64,000 bases of DNA from positions 172,227,430 through 172,291,429 of the forward strand of contig JALIGW010000002.1 of NCBI GenBank assembly GCA_023053685.1, read 5' to 3'. A program made the position numbers and the translations under genes. The notes under the pieces are model-generated. The model was not told the DNA's origin and ran no database searches. It saw only the letters and a program-made list of their open reading frames with translations. Source of the DNA: Diadophis punctatus similis. Its lineage: Eukaryota > Chordata > Lepidosauria > Squamata > Dipsadidae. Of the stretch, positions 21,411 through 33,279 are shown piece by piece. The first letter of the stretch is position 1; each line of letters begins with the position of its first letter.

Positions 21411-24400
21411 TTACAATTAGGAACTTTGCATGATGCAAGCCACAGTTTGATCAGTGCTGCTGATTAGCTTTGGTTTATACATATGGTTCTAACTTTAATA
21501 CCCTTTGTTCTTCCCACATGTGAAAATACACCCACACATTAAAAAAAAAAGCCATAGAGTTCTCCCTTATAAAAACCTTGGAGTAAACAATCAATCTGTA
21601 ATAAAATTTGAGTTTCAACTTAAATAGATAAGATAAAATTTATTTCAAGTCAATCTTGTGGACACAGCCATGTAATATTCTTGGCAGTTTGGATTTGGTT
21701 GGTTGTATGCTTCATAATTATTACAGATGATTCTAGCATGTTTGGAGTTTGAGGGCATAAAGATTTTTATCTTAGAGGTATGTGACAACCCCCATTGTCT
21801 TTATAATAATGAAGCTAACAGCCATTACTTTCTTCTCTAAATCACCAGGAGACCTTGACCCACATAAAAGAAATTGAATTGGTACTTATGAAAGTTTTGA
21901 CCCACAGAAGTCATGTTCACCTGTAGACAAATTCAAGCAAGTGAATTTACATGTGAAAACTAGGAAAGTAATAGGTTGGTGAAGGGAAGAAACTCCACAT
22001 ACAGACGTCACACTCTTCATTTTGGTGTATTGATATATTTAGAATAAGGGGAAAACATCTGTGGATTCTACAGTTATTGTTTAGCTCCAGAATTCCTGTA
22101 TCTCTAATAATTGGCTGGCCTCTTTGAGGCTGATAGTGATTTGAATTCAAAGAAATCTTGAGAATTTTACATTCCGTACTTTTTGGGGGAAACTTTGGAA
22201 TAATTATAGCATGGAATAAAATTACTGGTTTGTCAAATAATTTCATCAATATCACAATTATATCACAAGGAGCTCAAGGTTTTTCCCTTTATATTACACT
22301 AACAACTTCTTTATGAGATGAATCGGAGTGAATAATAGTAAACATGAGGGACATATTTTCTCAAAATAAATACCAGTGGCCCCATTTTTATTTTTAGGTC
22401 TCTTGGCCCAAATTTCAGTATCTCTTATAATACTTGGCCTGAAATAGTTTTTTAAAAATACCTTTTTAAAGCAATAAAATTATTGTTTTGCTAAATGTGA
22501 ATGCTCCTGAGGCTTGTCTAACCAAGGTTGACATTACTTTTTCTTAACTCCATTGATAAGAGAGGAATGAATCATTTCTCAGGACAATGATTTCCTTACC
22601 TAATATAGAAGGATGACTCATTTCTTTATTATTACAGCCGCATACAATATCCGGTGATATCCAATTGCTTTTCCTTGATTGAAAATGAACTGGCACTATC
22701 TATATGTAAAAGTGAATCCTTCACCTTGAAATGTAATGTGGGCCATGCACCCATTCCTTCTCCATCACCCGGGAAACACTCAAACACCTTTCTCCTCACC
22801 TGAAGTTTTAACACCAGTCAGCTTAAGCTAAAATGTATAGCAAAATTTCTTTCATTACAGATAAAGGTAAATTGTGAACTCTACAGCTACTTCTACATGT
22901 TTTAATTACTTGAGCTTTCTTCCACAAAAAATAAGTGAACTAGAGTCTATAATTTCTTCTATGCAATCCAAGAAACAGAAACAGATGTGCAATTAAGTAA
23001 TTTAGAAAAGGAATGCACAAATGGGTAAATAGACCTTTAAAGAGCCAAAGAATGTCAGGGTAGCAATAGCTGGTTGGGTAAGGTTATTGTCCAAAAGCAG
23101 GATTGCCAAAGTCCTTTGCTGTACAATTGGAATGAAAAGCCTTGTTGCCTCATCCAGACTTAAGAAACCACAAAAAGATCCAGCAGGACAAAATTCAGTG
23201 CACAGCTATTATGGCGGCAAATGGGGAACTGAAAGAAGGACTTTTGAAAAAGGAACAAGTATTTATATATTTGAAATAAGCTTTAAACTTTATTCCTCTA
23301 TCGGCTCAGAATACAATCATTTTTGTGACTACTGATCATGAAATCATTGTGCTCCTTTTCAATAAAGTAAGACAATACTATTTAGTTCACTCTGGGAGCA
23401 TAGATGTTTGCTGGATGACTTTGGGCCAGTCACATTTTCAGCCCCATTCTACTTACACATGGGTTGCTGTGAGGGAATGCTGCAGGAGGAAGTTCTGTGT
23501 ATGCTGTTTTGAGTTCATGGAAGAGAGACCAGGTAGAAATAGCGGAAATGGTTGAAATATGGCCAGTTAGGAGAGTTAACACATTCCATAACAAGCCCTG
23601 ATGCTAATCAATTTCCTTTCGTTTCTTGGCCGTGAGAAGACAAGTGAAAACCCACATTGGGTCATCAAGTATTCACTTTCCAAAAATAAACTTGGTGAAT
23701 CAATTGTCCATTCTGTCCTTTTAAGTGGAAATAATTTGTTGCCTGGCCTGTATGCAGTGCAAAAGACAGGAAGGAATTCTTATATAAACATATACTAACA
23801 CACATTCAGTACATTGTGTATAGAAAGAACCAGCATTTGGTTAGGTCATCAAGTGATTTAAAGGCTAGTCAAAAGAAGCAATGTATCTTTGTGAGGCAAG
23901 TTTCTGGGGACATAAGTAGGACAGTGGTTTTGCATATTTACAAGCAGCTGGCTGGTAAGGATGAGAAAAGAATCTTGACTGATATAATCATATATGCTTG
24001 ACAAATAAACAAATACAAATACAAATACTGATCTGAATCAGCAAGGTATTGTGATAGCCTTAACCCATTGTGGTAAATGCCTACGTTTACCCTCTGAATG
24101 ATCCTGCCAATCCTGAAAAGTGCATTGTGATGTCACAAAGCAAGCTCCACCCTTTTCTACCTCATTCAAGAATGTAAGGAGGTGGTTTTGTGCCACAATG
24201 CATGTTTCATCAAACATGCAGAAAGGGGTAGTGAAGCTGTAAATTGTCCCATGCTCCATGTGCATTTTAGAAACATGGGGGGGGGGTGCAGTGAAGAGAT
24301 GATTCAATAATGTCTGGTCTTTTTTTCTTTCAGTTGCAGTTTAATCAAAGAAACAGATGATAGCTTAGCTGGCCCCTATAATCTAAAGGTCTGGCTTTTT

Positions 24401-24574
24401 AAAAAATGTCAGATAAGTTGTTATTTATCCAGGATGTAAAGTGCTATCCTGGCATATATAATGGAGAAGCTGGCTAAGAAAAGGGGAGAGTCAACCTCCC
24501 CCAGCTCTGCCCACCAGGTAACAGAGACTAAGACTATGGGTGAAATTAGTATAGCAGCTTTTGGGTGTATCTAT

Positions 24575-24935
24575 GGGTGTGCCTTCAAGTCAGTGTTGAC
24601 TCATAGTGACTGCCTGGACAAGTTCCTCCAGTTTTCTTGGCAAGATTTCAGAAGTGGTTTGCTCTTGCCTCTTTCCTTGGGATGTCTATGGAGATTCTCA
24701 GCCATCCAGGTCATGGTTGTCCCACAGAGCTGAAGAAGCTTCTTGGATGAGAAGCAAAACATCTTCAAAGAAAAAGCAGAAAGTCCAGTTGCCTCTTGGA
24801 AAAAAAAAGCACCTTTGGGTTTCCTTGGGATGAGAGAGAGTGACTGGCCCAAGGTCCCCTAGTTAGATTTGTGGCCAGGGCAAGACTAGTACTCATGGTC
24901 TTCTGGCGCCTTAACCACTACCCCAAGCTGTCTCT
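24575..24935 (+). mobile_element. SINE-like repeat split by a 135-bp insertion
   Basis: Left part has CTGCCTGGACAAGTTCCTCC and AGAAGTGGTTTGCTCTTGCC. The right part has AGAGTGACTGGCCCAAGGTC and GCGCCTTAACCACTACCCC. The same order without the break is seen at 27345-27560. The break is at 24685-24819. Confidence 0.7.
24685..24819. mobile_element. 135-bp inverted-repeat unit with 13-bp target duplication
   Basis: Flanked by TTTCCTTGGGATG on both sides (24672-24684, 24820-24832), so it inserted as a discrete unit into the older SINE-like repeat. It contains GAAGCTTCTTGGATGAGAAG, then TCCAGTTGCCTCTTGG and AAAGCACCTTTGGG, matching the palindrome at 18101-18245. The left part (ATGGAGATTCTCAGCCATCC) is the reverse complement of the sequence right of 18245. 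Confidence 0.75.
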
Positions 24936-26827
24936 CTGATTAGAGTTAGAATTGTTTCTCAATTAGTTTAAAATAAGCATAATAGTACTCTGAAAACAAA
25001 TCCATTTAATAAATTGGCACTAACTAAGAGTTAGTGAGACCAACTGAAATCAATGAGATAGGTTAGACGGACTATTTTAAGTTCTATTCTTGGTTCTTGA
25101 AGAATAAGTCTGAATCCAATCCACTGAAGTAAGACGAATTTTTCTTACTCACTGAAGTAAGACGACATATTTCAATTTTTAGCACATACCTAGATTTAGC
25201 TTGATTTGTCTTTTAGGTCTGAAAGAGGCCAGAAAAGAGAAACAAAACTTGTAGCAGTGGCAAATATCTCCCACTTTCTTGTAGCATTAGTCTATAAAAA
25301 TTCCCCCTCATTGATCAGAAATTTCATCTGACATTCTGTTGTTGATACTACTACATGGTGGTTTCAGTCCTTTCTGTCAGAACACAGAAAGTATATGTAA
25401 TAGATGTAATGCTGGTAGATACTGTTCAATTCCTATGTTGTTGACTTGTGATGTCTCTTAATTGGTTTCAAATTTGATGAAACTCCTGGGGGAGATCATT
25501 TGGAGGTTTAGATATACAATGTACACTGATGACAAACATCTCTACCACTCCTTATCATCTAATCGCATATTGTGCTCTTAAATACTGCTTAATCTCATTA
25601 ATGGGATGATGAGGGAGAAAAAGCTGAAATTAAATGCTGATGGTAAGGAAACAGTTGAATGAATAAAGTTTCTACTCTCCCAAACCCATCACACTTTTTC
25701 AATTTAAGCTCCTCAAGGTAGTGTTGTATTCAGAGGTGGTGATAGTAGCAAGGAACAAATGAACAATATTTCCTGAGCTAATAATTATTTCTTCCTTAGT
25801 TACATCTTGTCTTATCTACTGCAAAAACATTATATGTGTGGGGTTAATGTGGAAGGAAGAAAGTCATTTTGTAAAGTAAATACTTGGGTCTATTAAGAGC
25901 ACTGCTGCTGCCAATGAAAAGGTTAGCTTGGAAATTGTGGTTGAGGGGAATCACAAGAGTAGGCCCAGCAGTTAAAATGGCCAGAAAATGACCTTTTAAC
26001 TCAGTTATTCATTATGTCTAAAGTTTACAGGGTTTCAGCAAAGGGCACAGGGCAAAGATGTGCTGGAAAAATGATAGGGAATAAGAAACTAATTCATAAG
26101 AGTAGTCACCAGTAAGCAACTCATAATTTTAGTTCTTAAGTAAGTAGAGCTAATAAAAGTAAGTTTTTAGAAATAGTGTATAGGACTCTACAATATATAG
26201 AGATTATTGGTATAGATTTATCAATAAGAAATAAAAATATAGAAATGGATACAAATAGATAAAGATTTAGAAACTTGCACTGTTTCATAACTAACTAAAG
26301 CCATTTAGAGAGGTTATCTCACCAAACAATCAATAAGGCTGATGATATTCATCTTTATCTCTCTATTTTGAGCTGAATGAGAAAAGCAATGGAAGTACTG
26401 ACCTCATGTCTTGAAGCTGTTAAGGAAAAAATGTTCAGACTCAGATTCATTCAGAAGCTCAGTGAATCTCGGGTTATACCATCTTTGGCTCTTGATATGG
26501 CAGTGCCCCCCAAGTAATTTTAAAGTCTTCCTGAACCCATGACTCTGCAGAAAAAATAGGCAGACATTTGGCCATTAGAGGCTTAGCCATGACCAGCCAC
26601 TTGTGCTAATTATGACTTTACCTAGAAAAAGAAATGCCTTCTATCTTATTGGGGCAGCCCTTGAAGACCTCCAGAACAGTTTCTGCACAAAACATGGACT
26701 ATAAATCTAATAAACAAATAAGCAAATCGATACAGTAGATATGTTTTTGACCTCCACTGTCTATTTTGGAAAAATGGCAAAATTCTCCTCTTTCACCCAG
26801 CTTTGTGTGATTAATTAATGTAATGAT
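24936..26827. other. Intergenic, nothing recognised
   Basis: Unique-looking AT-rich sequence. No repeat or gene seen. Confidence 0.55.
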
Positions 26828-27299
26828 TGTTCTGACCCAGCCTTAGCAAAACCAAGAAACAGACTCCTTGTCCTAAAAAACCCCCTCTTTATTTAGCTAC
26901 TGTGAATTCATGGCATTCACACACAGAAAAGTCCAGGCAATAATCCTTCCAAGGGTTAATTGCAATAACAGACCTTATCAGTCCTTGGATAATTGCCAGG
27001 CCAAGAGCTTCCAGTCGCAAAGCTGTAAATTAATTCCTGGCAAGAAGTCTCTGAGGCAGGAACCACAATAAGCAAATCTTCCAAAAAAAATACAAACTCT
27101 TCTCCTGCAACCACCACTCCCCTTTTGCTTCTATTTATTCCCCAGCCAGGGAGGGGCCATTCAGTGTCCCCATGTGCCTTTCTTCCCGAGTCGGCCCCTG
27201 TTCCTCAGTTGTTCTCCTCTCCTGACAGCTCTGCGCATACGCACCTCCTCCTCATCTGAATCTGCCACCAGCTCCACTGGCAGCTGGTGGGCCACAACA
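26828..27299 (-). mobile_element. Solo LTR, 472 bp
   Basis: Ends TGTTCTGACC and GGCCACAACA (TG...CA), with a 5-bp flanking duplication ATGAT/ACGAT (one mismatch). On the minus strand it has GGGGAATAAATAGAAGC (TATA-like) and later AAATAAAG (polyadenylation-like), consistent with U3-R-U5 read on the minus strand. Gypsy or ERV class not resolved. No internal genes. Confidence 0.68.
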
Positions 27300-27344
27300 A
27301 CGATATACTAATTAAATCTGGTTTTTTTTTCTTTTATTAGTTTG

Positions 27345-27560
27345 TTTATGTATTTATGCCTTCGGGTGAATTTTTGACTCCTGGCAATTGCCTGGACAAC
27401 ATTTCTTGGCAACATTTTCCAAAGTGGTTTACCCTTGCCACCTTCCTAGGGCTGAGAGAGACTGACTGGCCCAACATGACTCAGTTGGTTTTGTGCCTAA
27501 GACAGGATTAAAACTCATGCTCTTCTGGTTTTTAGCCTTGTGCTTTAAGCACTACCCCAA
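27345..27560 (+). mobile_element. SINE-like repeat (same family as 24575)
   Basis: Uninterrupted copy with TTGCCTGGACAACATTTCTT, AAGTGGTTTACCCTTGCC and GAGAGACTGACTGGCCCAA. Confidence 0.6.
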
Positions 27561-28500
27561 ACTTGCTCACTTATTTTAATTGTGTTATTTTAATTGTTAT
27601 GGGTTATATTCTGGGCCTTTACATTTGTTTGCCTTACATGTTTATATAAATAGAAAGCCAGGGTATAAATTCATTAAGTAAAAAACAAAATGAAAATCCT
27701 ATGCTCCTATTTAACTTGCATGTTGAGGCATGTGAGGTGCATGAAGGAGATATTAGAAAGCTGTAGGGGTGCTAAACTTCAGAAGCTGCTTGATGGCTTC
27801 CTAGCCTGAGGGAAGGGTGGAACCTAGAAAGAAGTGGTTCAACCTGGAAAAGACAAATAGACCACCATAAGTCCTACTTTGGTCAGAGTGCCAATGTCCA
27901 TTATAAATATTTCTCCATCACACATAGAGTGATTAGATGCCCTGGGCAATAGGATGAGAAAGTTTTAAATATACACCAAGTCTGAATTGGCAAGTGAACT
28001 TTAGCCTCAGGCTATTACAACATAGAAACTATGAGCTGTCAAACTAGACTGCTCACAACCTTGCTTAGTGAATTGCAATAGCTTCTCTGTTCCCACAGTA
28101 AAATATTGAGATGTTTCTCCAGCTTGATTAGAATAATAATTAAAAATTCCAGCCCAAACCAGGCAGCAATAATGAATTTTCAGTGCTACCTAAGGGCCCT
28201 CTATGTTGTCTATTTGCTAGATAAGAATTTACTCAGATTTGCACACTTCTTTTTAAATTGAACAAAAAGTTGACATTAAAATGTGGGAGAAAATTGAACT
28301 GAGAATTTCATACATTGCAGCTGAGGTTTTTACTAATCAATTTTCACTTCTTATTTCTGAGAAATACATGGTAGGCTGTTATAGATTGATCCTTTCCCAA
28401 CTTGAAAGATTAAGTTTACTGTAAGAGGGGAAGAATCATACTGTACTGTATTGTATGATGTGATGTATCAAACTATATCAGTAAGATATACATATACAAT
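27561..28500. other. Intergenic, nothing recognised
   Basis: AT-rich, no recognised repeat or gene. Confidence 0.55.
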
Positions 28501-28502
28501 AT

Positions 28503-28732
28503 CGAGCCGAGGTGGCGCAGTGGTTAGAGTACAGCACTGCAGGCTACTTCAGCTGACTGCTAGTTCGGCAGTTCAAATCTCACAGGCTCAAGGTTGACTC
28601 AGCCTTCCATCCTTCTGAGGTCAGTAAAATGAGGACCCAGATTGTTGGGGGCAATATGCTGAACTCTATAAACTGCTTAGAGAGGGCTGTAAAGCACTGT
28701 GAAGCGGTATATAAATCTAAGTGCTATTGCTA
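28503..28732 (+). mobile_element. Sauria-type SINE, near full length
   Basis: Starts GAGCCGAGGTGGCGCAGTGG (box A), then GTTCAAATC (box B-like), TTCCATCCTTCTGAGGTCAG, and ends AAGTGCTATTGCTA. Best-preserved plus-strand copy in the window. Confidence 0.93.
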
Positions 28733-28813
28733 ATATCAATAAGATGCTTGATGAGAATCTTAGTTAAATGACTGGGGACGTTGGTTCTAAGGAGTTGATC
28801 CATTCACTGGCTG

Positions 28814-28933
28814 CTGCTTCTTCTTCTTCTTCTTCTTCTTCTTCTTCTTCTTCTTCTTCTTCTTCTTCTTCTTCTTCTTCTTCTTCTTCTTCTTCTTCTT
28901 CTTCTTCTTCTTCTTCTTCTTCTTCTTCTTCTT
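28814..28933 (+). repeat. (CTT)n trinucleotide microsatellite
   Basis: About 40 nearly perfect CTT units (120 bp). On the minus strand it is (GAA)n, a class able to form triplex DNA. The poly-serine open frame is an artefact. Confidence 0.98.
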
Positions 28934-29337
28934 GCCATTACTTTCTTATTTTTATTCTAGTGTTAGTCTGTAGTGTATTTCTTGACTGCTGTTGATAGCT
29001 GATCCTAAAAGACCAACACTCTCCATCATAAATCATGACACATCTGATATTGCTTACCCCTTACAAGATTTGCTTGAGTAGAAATACTATTTTGTACTGT
29101 CCAGATTGTTGCCAGTAAAATTTGAAATATTTTAAAAGTCAATTTTCAAAGCTTTAAAATTAAAAATGGAATTTTTAGATATGCGGACTTGTCAGATGTT
29201 TATTTGTTATCTAAATATAGAATACTCTATTTCCTTAAGGTTGCACCTACTTTCAGTATTTATATCATAACTATTACAGGATTTAGATTGAGGTAGCACA
29301 AAATTCGGACAACAAAAATTCATAGTAAAAGCAACTA
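28934..29337. other. Intergenic, nothing recognised
   Basis: AT-rich. No element seen. Confidence 0.5.
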
Positions 29338-29479
29338 TACCGTATTTTTCGGAGTATAGGACGCACCGGAGTATAAGACGCACCTAGATTTTAGAGGAGG
29401 AAAACAAGGAAAAAAGTATTCTGAACCAAATAGTGTAGTAATATATTATTTAATAAATTACCAGTGTAGCAGAATACCT

Positions 29480-30100
29480 TTTACAACCATGTACACTTTT
29501 TACAACCATGTACACTTTTTACAAACTTCAAACTTGACAGCTTTGTGGACTTCAACTCCCAGAATTCCTCCTCCAGTCATGCTAGCTCAGGAATGGGAGT
29601 TGAAGTCCACAAGTCTTAAAGCTGTCAAGTTTGAAGTTTGTAAAAAGTGTACATGGTTGTAAAAAGTCTTGCCAAGTTTGAAGACCCTTGCACCCCTAAC
29701 CCCTAACCCAGGGGTCTTCAAACTTGACAGCTTTAAGACTTGTGGACTTCAACTCCAATTCCTGAGCTAGCATGACTGGAGGAGGAATTCTGGCAGTTGA
29801 AGTCCACAAGTTTGAAGACCCTTGCACCCCCTTGGCAAGTTTAAGACTTGTGGACTTCAACTCCCAGAATTCCTCCTCCAGTCATCCTAGCTCAGGAATG
29901 GGAGTTAAAGTCCACAAGTCTTAAAGTTGCCAAGTTTGAAGAGCCCTGGGCTAGAGGTGGCAAGGGTCTTCAAACTTGGCAAGTTTAAGACTTGTGGACT
30001 TCAACTCCCAGAATTCCTCCTCCAGTCATGCTAGCTAGAGTTGAAGTCCACAAGTCCTCTCCATACATGCTAGAGTTGAAGTCCACAAGTCCTCCCGGTC
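29480..30100. repeat. Cluster of four palindromic repeats (CTTCAACTCCCAGAATTCC family)
   Basis: Units near 29480-29672, 29709-29822, 29830-29945 and 29958-30055. Each pairs GTGGACTTCAACTCC with GGAGTTGAAGTCCAC around a short centre. The same core forms the hAT MITE at 57384-57518. The first unit extends its stem with ACCATGTACACTTTTTAC. Confidence 0.85.
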
Positions 30101-30224
30101 TCGCAGCCAGTTCCCTCCTGAAGTTTCAAGGGCCGTAACTTGAGCTGAGCAGATCTGCGGCAAAAGCGGCGGCTCCTGGTTTTCCCGGCCAAAGAGCGCT
30201 CGCTAGAGAAGAGCAGCTGAGGAA

Positions 30225-30595
30225 GCAGGTGAGGCGCGGCGGCAGGCAGGTGTCTTGGAAGCGCCGAGGGCAGCACGCGCGTCCGGGATGCCCCTCTCTG
30301 GGCTTTCTGCTTAGGCGGCGGCAGCGGGCGCAGCGAGTCCCGTCCCCACATGCGTCCCCGGCGCTTGCTGTGGTGACGCTGTTTTCTCCGAGACCTTTGT
30401 CTACTGCTCCTTCTCCGAGACAAAGGTCTCGGAGAAAACAGCGTCGCCACAGCAAGCGCCGGGGACGCACATGGGGACGGGACTCACTGCGCCCGCTGCC
30501 GCCGCCTAAGCAGAAAGCCCAGAGAGGGGCATCCCGGATGCGCGTGCTGCCCTCGGCGCTTCCAAGACACCTGCCTGCCGCCGCGCCTCGCCTGC
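30225..30595. repeat. GC-rich perfect-length inverted repeat, 177-bp arms, 17-nt loop
   Basis: Left arm 30225-30401, loop 30402-30418, right arm 30419-30595. The arms match with few differences (for example GGTGAGG versus GGCGAGG at the base). The overlapping open frames on both strands mirror each other and share KAQRGAS-type peptides, the expected artefact of a palindrome. Confidence 0.93.
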
Positions 30596-30931
30596 TCGCA
30601 CGCCCGCTCGCTCGCAAGCAGGCAGCGGCGGGGATCGAAGCGGAGCGGTGGCACCTTGAAAGGACTGGGGTGCTAGATTTCATGCTAGCTCAGGAATGGG
30701 TGGCGGGGCCAAGCAGCGGTGGTGGCAGGGGCAAGCAACAGCGGGGACGGCGGGGGCAAGCAGCGGGGGGGGGCAAGCGGTGGTGGCGGCGGCAGCGGCG
30801 GGCGGCGGGGAAAACCTCCGAAGGGTGGGGGCTGGGGGCTGGGGGGGCTGCATTCGGTGTATAAGACGCACCCAAATTTTCACCCTCTTTTGGGGGGTAA
30901 AAAGGTGCGTCTTATACTCCGAAAAATACGG

Positions 30932-32755
30932 TAAATAACAATAGACAAAACAGCATTAGGTGAACTCTTTTAGTTAAAAATATTTATTTATTATCAGTAA
31001 CATGCATTCATTTTAAATAAACATCCAAAATTTAATAATAATACAAAAGAAACCTGAAAATAACAGAAAATAAGGCAGAAAAATATTAGAAATATGAAGA
31101 AGAAAAATAAAATCCATATGGTCAAGGTTGAATTGCAATTTGTTAAATTTGGTATCATTGTATATTTAACTGTTCTAGTAGGCACTCTCATTTTATGTTT
31201 AAATTGTTTTTAAGGACCTCTTCTTCCTTTAATGTTTGAGTGTTGTTTTTTGTGAGCAAATAATAAAAAGCAAAGCCTGGAATCTCTTTTAATTGAAATT
31301 TCATAGACAACAAATCAGTTATGAAGGATAGCAACCACAGCATATTGTTTCCCTAGTTTGCAAAGCATCTTTGTATGATTTGACTGAGTCCCAAATTCTC
31401 CAGCAGATGTTCGGTGAATTTGTACATAAGGTGTCTTAGCCCTTGGTTACTAAACATGCAATTATAGGAGCAGTCAAATTCTTTAAAAAGGCCACCCAGA
31501 GTAACAGAGAGGAAGGAAGGAAGGAAGGAAGGAAAAAAGGAAAAGAAAGAAAGAACAACCTCAAAATACAAAAAGCAAAGGTAAAGCAAAGGTAAAATTA
31601 GTCATTCTTACATACATTCTGCTGAAAAAGACATGAGTCTTTTACATGCCTATAATATTATATTGGTATTTGATTGTGAATAATCAATGTATGACTGATT
31701 TGTTTTGATGAACAGCAGCTTTCTGATGATAGAAATGGAGGCAGATAATAAGAATCTAATTTCTGCAGAATGTCAAGCTCAAATAAAAAGTGAGTGGTCA
31801 CTTCAGGCCATTTCCGATCATCACACATTTCTAGCAAGGGGTCAGTTCAGAACATCTGAGGTGTACCAATTGATTGTTAGGAAGAATAAATTCTTGTTCC
31901 AAAAGATAACTGTGTCCCCTTAGCACCTAACTGTACTCTTTTAAGCTGAGAATCTCACCTTCTGAATATTAAAAATAAAATATACAGAGATTATTCTTGA
32001 GTAGACAGTTCATGGATATTTTTCATTATCTAGGGCAGCCAGTTCCCAATACAAGTTGATTTCAGACTATGATTGTTTCATGAGATTGTAATGCTGCTTT
32101 TCTATAAGAATTGGAATTAAACTGGGGAACCCAGACAGCATTTTATTATAGCATTATAAAAATACTCACTGTCACAGCAGATGGCAGCAGCTAGCTAAAC
32201 TTGAAAAAGCTAAATTGCATTGGACATGTTCTTAGATAAAAGACCCACCTGAAAAGTTCACAGCTCTAGGCCATATTGGGAAGTCAGAAAAGAGCAAGAC
32301 TAATGAATTACTGTTTCCATATGGCTGCCAAGAAAATAACATGGGTCCCATTTATTCATCAGGAATCAAGCTTAGTTTCTGGGAGCCTTTACTTTTATAA
32401 TATTCTGCAATGTTCTTTGCTTTGGTCAGTTATATTTACAGTGCTTCATCAACCATTCAACCATTGTGGTAGTGACAAATCTTTCCATCTTTATGCATAC
32501 AATAATCTTGCTGCAGTTTTCATGTACAAAAACAAAGTTCCATGACTTTTTTCCCTAATCATTTCTTCACCAATCCCTAAAGAAAAACCTTTGGTCTCAA
32601 TCGTATATTAATTTTTAAAATACTCTGATTCAGTGTGTACATTTGAATCCAGAAGTTTTACGCATCCACAAGCATGATAAAATGTCTCTTCTTGTTTACA
32701 TTTTCTACATAAATTTGAAGTACCTTTATACATTCTAGATAATCTGGTAACAGAT
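30932..32755. other. Intergenic, AT-rich
   Basis: Only a (GGAA)n run at 31508-31534 stands out. No gene or named repeat seen. Confidence 0.55.
31508..31534 (+). repeat. (GGAA)n microsatellite
   Basis: About six GGAA units after AGAGA. Confidence 0.9.
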
Positions 32756-32756
32756 T

Positions 32757-32846
32757 ATTGAGGGCAATATGCTGACATTTGTAAATCACTTAGAGAGGGC
32801 TGTTAAAGCACTATGGTATATAAGTCTAAGTGCTATTGCTATATAC
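32757..32846 (+). mobile_element. Sauria SINE 3' fragment
   Basis: Has GAGGGCAATATGCTGACAT, TTAGAGAGGGCTG and ATATAAGTCTAAGTGCTATT. The tRNA-related part is missing. Its end supplied the insertion site of the next hAT element. Confidence 0.85.
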
Positions 32847-33271
32847 CAGTGATGGCGAACCTTTTTTTCCTTGGGTACCGAAATACTATGCGCACGTGCT
32901 ATCGCACGTGAGTGCATGCCCACACCCATAATTCAAAGCCCCCCCCACTCGCCCCACACCCCAACGCATGCGTGCACGACCCCCCACTCCTCCATTTCCC
33001 GGTTTCCAGTGGGCCCGGTAGGCCCGTTTTTCACCCTCCCCAGGCTCCAGAGGCTTTTTTGGAGCTTGGGGAGGGCAAAAATGTCCCCCCTGCCACCCCA
33101 GAGGCCCTCCAGAGGCCGAAATCGCCCTGCCAGAGCCTCCGCGCAAGCCAAAAATCAGCTGGCGAGCACGCACATGCACGCTGGAGTTGAGCTAGGGCAA
33201 CGGCTCGCATGCCGGCAGATATGGCTCCACGTGCCACCTGTGGCACGCGTGCCATAGGTTCGCCATCATGG
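32847..33271. mobile_element. hAT element (GATGGCGAACC family), 425 bp
   Basis: Termini CAGTGATGGCGAACC and GGTTCGCCATCATGG, exact 8-bp duplication CTATATAC (32839-32846, 33272-33279). The GC-rich interior has GTGGCACGCGTGCCATAGG at the right. OposCharlie-type hAT family suspected, not verified. No transposase. Confidence 0.92.
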
Positions 33272-33279
33272 CTATATAC

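Larger units (their letters stand above)
20531..24570. other. Intergenic, mostly unrecognised
   Basis: AT-rich sequence downstream of TGFBI. Contents seen: (CAA)n at 20988-21014 and a decayed palindromic repeat at 21270-21410. Open frames here (for example 21947-22255 minus, 23087-23335 plus) lack recognisable protein features. I see no host gene. Confidence 0.6.
29340..30931. mobile_element. 1.6-kb TIR DNA transposon derivative packed with palindromes
   Basis: 28-bp TIRs (CCGTATTTTTCGGAGTATA at the left; the right end is its reverse complement, 27 of 28 matching) lie between TA dinucleotides (29338-29339, 30932-30933). The subterminal word GTATAAGACGCACC repeats near both ends. It contains four copies of an AACTCCCAGAATTCC palindrome (29480-30100) and a GC-rich inverted repeat (30225-30595). 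No transposase is visible. Superfamily unresolved; the TA duplication suggests Tc1/mariner-like. Confidence 0.8.

Noticed and set aside
28768..28995. Poly-serine protein
   Set aside because: Translation of the (CTT)n microsatellite.
30070..30864. Long arginine- and proline-rich open frames on both strands (126, 185 and 211 codons)
   Set aside because: They lie in the GC-rich palindrome; plus and minus frames repeat each other's peptides. High GC lowers stop frequency. No domain or splice context.
30150..30870. CpG-island promoter of a host gene
   Set aside because: The GC-rich block is inside a TIR element (29340-30931) and is a palindrome, not unique promoter sequence.
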